A stretch of DNA of 41,705 nucleotides from NCBI RefSeq assembly GCF_013423485.1, contig NZ_JABFFR010000008.1, positions 1 to 41,705 of the forward strand, read 5' to 3'. The stretch comes from Azospirillum oleiclasticum. GTDB taxonomy: Bacteria > Pseudomonadota > Alphaproteobacteria > Azospirillales > Azospirillaceae. Positions 41,539-41,705 of this stretch are shown here, piece after piece. Each line of letters opens with the position of its first letter. The first letter of the stretch is position 1. The translations under genes were made by a program, and so were the position numbers. The notes beneath the pieces were generated by a model. It did not search any database. It had not been told where the DNA came from and worked only from the letters and a program-made list of their open reading frames with translations.

Positions 41539-41705
41539 AGTATTTGACAGAATGGTCTCTGGAAGGACTTCCAGCATATGGAACTGGCGGCGATTCGGTG
41601 GAAGGCTGTAAAGATGTCGGCGCGCGATGGTGCGCTTGCGCAGGGCGCGCCGGCAGTCAGCGAAATCATAGCCGTAACTGCTCAGGGGGGTGGCCTGTGA
41701 TGGGT
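41535..41705 (-). pseudogene. 3' remnant of an IS5-type transposase with internal deletion
   Basis: On the minus strand, reading from the window edge, one frame gives SSYGYDFADCRRALRKR, like the late DDE-domain block of IS5-family transposases. It then shifts frame into DIFTAFHRIAASSICWKSF and a TAA at 41535, like the usual C-terminal end. The residues normally between these blocks are missing, so the gene is broken by deletion and frameshift. Its stop overlaps the end of the HD-GHKL gene. Only the 3' end is visible, and the family call is by eye. Confidence 0.4.

Larger units (their letters stand above)
38128..41705. mobile_element. Left end of a probable genomic island (continues beyond the window)
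   Basis: The tRNA-Gly 3' scar, an abrupt fall in G+C (for example 25 of 60 bases on the line at 39001, against strongly GC-rich DNA before 37935), A/T-rich codon use, a lone large ATPase gene and a transposase remnant together indicate imported DNA. The intact tRNA-Gly(CCC) and an integrase should lie to the right, outside the window. Confidence 0.6.

Noticed and set aside
1..41705. CRISPR array
   Set aside because: No set of regularly spaced direct repeats of 25-40 bases was seen on either strand.

Overview
The window looks like a large replicon of a high-GC alphaproteobacterium. Gene content and codon use suggest a Rhodospirillales member such as Azospirillum. That is an inference from style, because no rRNA or phylogenetic marker is present. 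The last ~3.5 kb is clearly lower in G+C and behaves like the edge of a genomic island.

Region 1 (83-3333, minus) encodes a four-subunit succinate dehydrogenase/fumarate reductase-type complex: flavoprotein, two membrane anchors and an iron-sulfur subunit. It is divergent from a GntR/UTRA regulator (3527-4318). An inverted repeat sits between the -35 and -10 of the complex's promoter. A GerW/YtfJ-like gene (4319-4732, minus) follows.

Region 2 (5006-24816, all plus) is the core of the window: sixteen co-directional genes over nearly 20 kb. In order they are a GntR/UTRA regulator, a luciferase-like flavin oxidoreductase, TctC, a muconate-lactonizing-type enolase-superfamily enzyme, a three-gene B12-dependent mutase (GlmS, GlmL, GlmE homologues), a quinone oxidoreductase-like reductase, TctB, TctA, a CoA-acylating aldehyde dehydrogenase most like sulfoacetaldehyde dehydrogenase SauS, a two-subunit succinyl-CoA-synthetase-like acid-CoA ligase, the cytoplasmic sulfite dehydrogenase SoeABC, and a CBS-BON protein. 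The combination suggests uptake of a small (di)acid, probably a sulfonate, followed by CoA activation, reduction to an aldehyde, a radical carbon-skeleton rearrangement, and disposal of released sulfite as sulfate. The mutase keeps its B12 signature and two of the three substrate-carboxylate arginines of clostridial glutamate mutase. It has lost the third arginine and the glutamate that holds the substrate amino group, so it should not be an ordinary glutamate mutase. No Xsc-type desulfonating enzyme is in the window. The substrate is therefore unknown, and this is the best candidate here for an undescribed pathway.

Region 3 (24887-37935) is ordinary chromosome: an MFS transporter, a MOFRL glycerate kinase, an EamA transporter, a short-chain dehydrogenase-like protein without the catalytic Tyr, a small lipoprotein, a large membrane protein with a decayed ExeA-like ATPase and ankyrin repeats, a ROK sugar kinase, NagA, OtsB, a DUF4424 protein and several small ORFs. 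Between nagA and otsB there is a well-formed candidate small RNA on the minus strand, with its own promoter, a GNRA-capped hairpin, an anti-Shine-Dalgarno stretch and a perfect terminator.

Region 4 (38128-41705) starts with a 44-base 3' fragment of a tRNA-Gly(CCC) gene, the usual scar of a tRNA-integrated element. It continues into AT-richer DNA carrying one 1029-residue HD-domain plus Hsp90/GHKL-ATPase protein, then the internally deleted tail of an IS5-type transposase. The large protein is a candidate defence or stress effector carried as island cargo.
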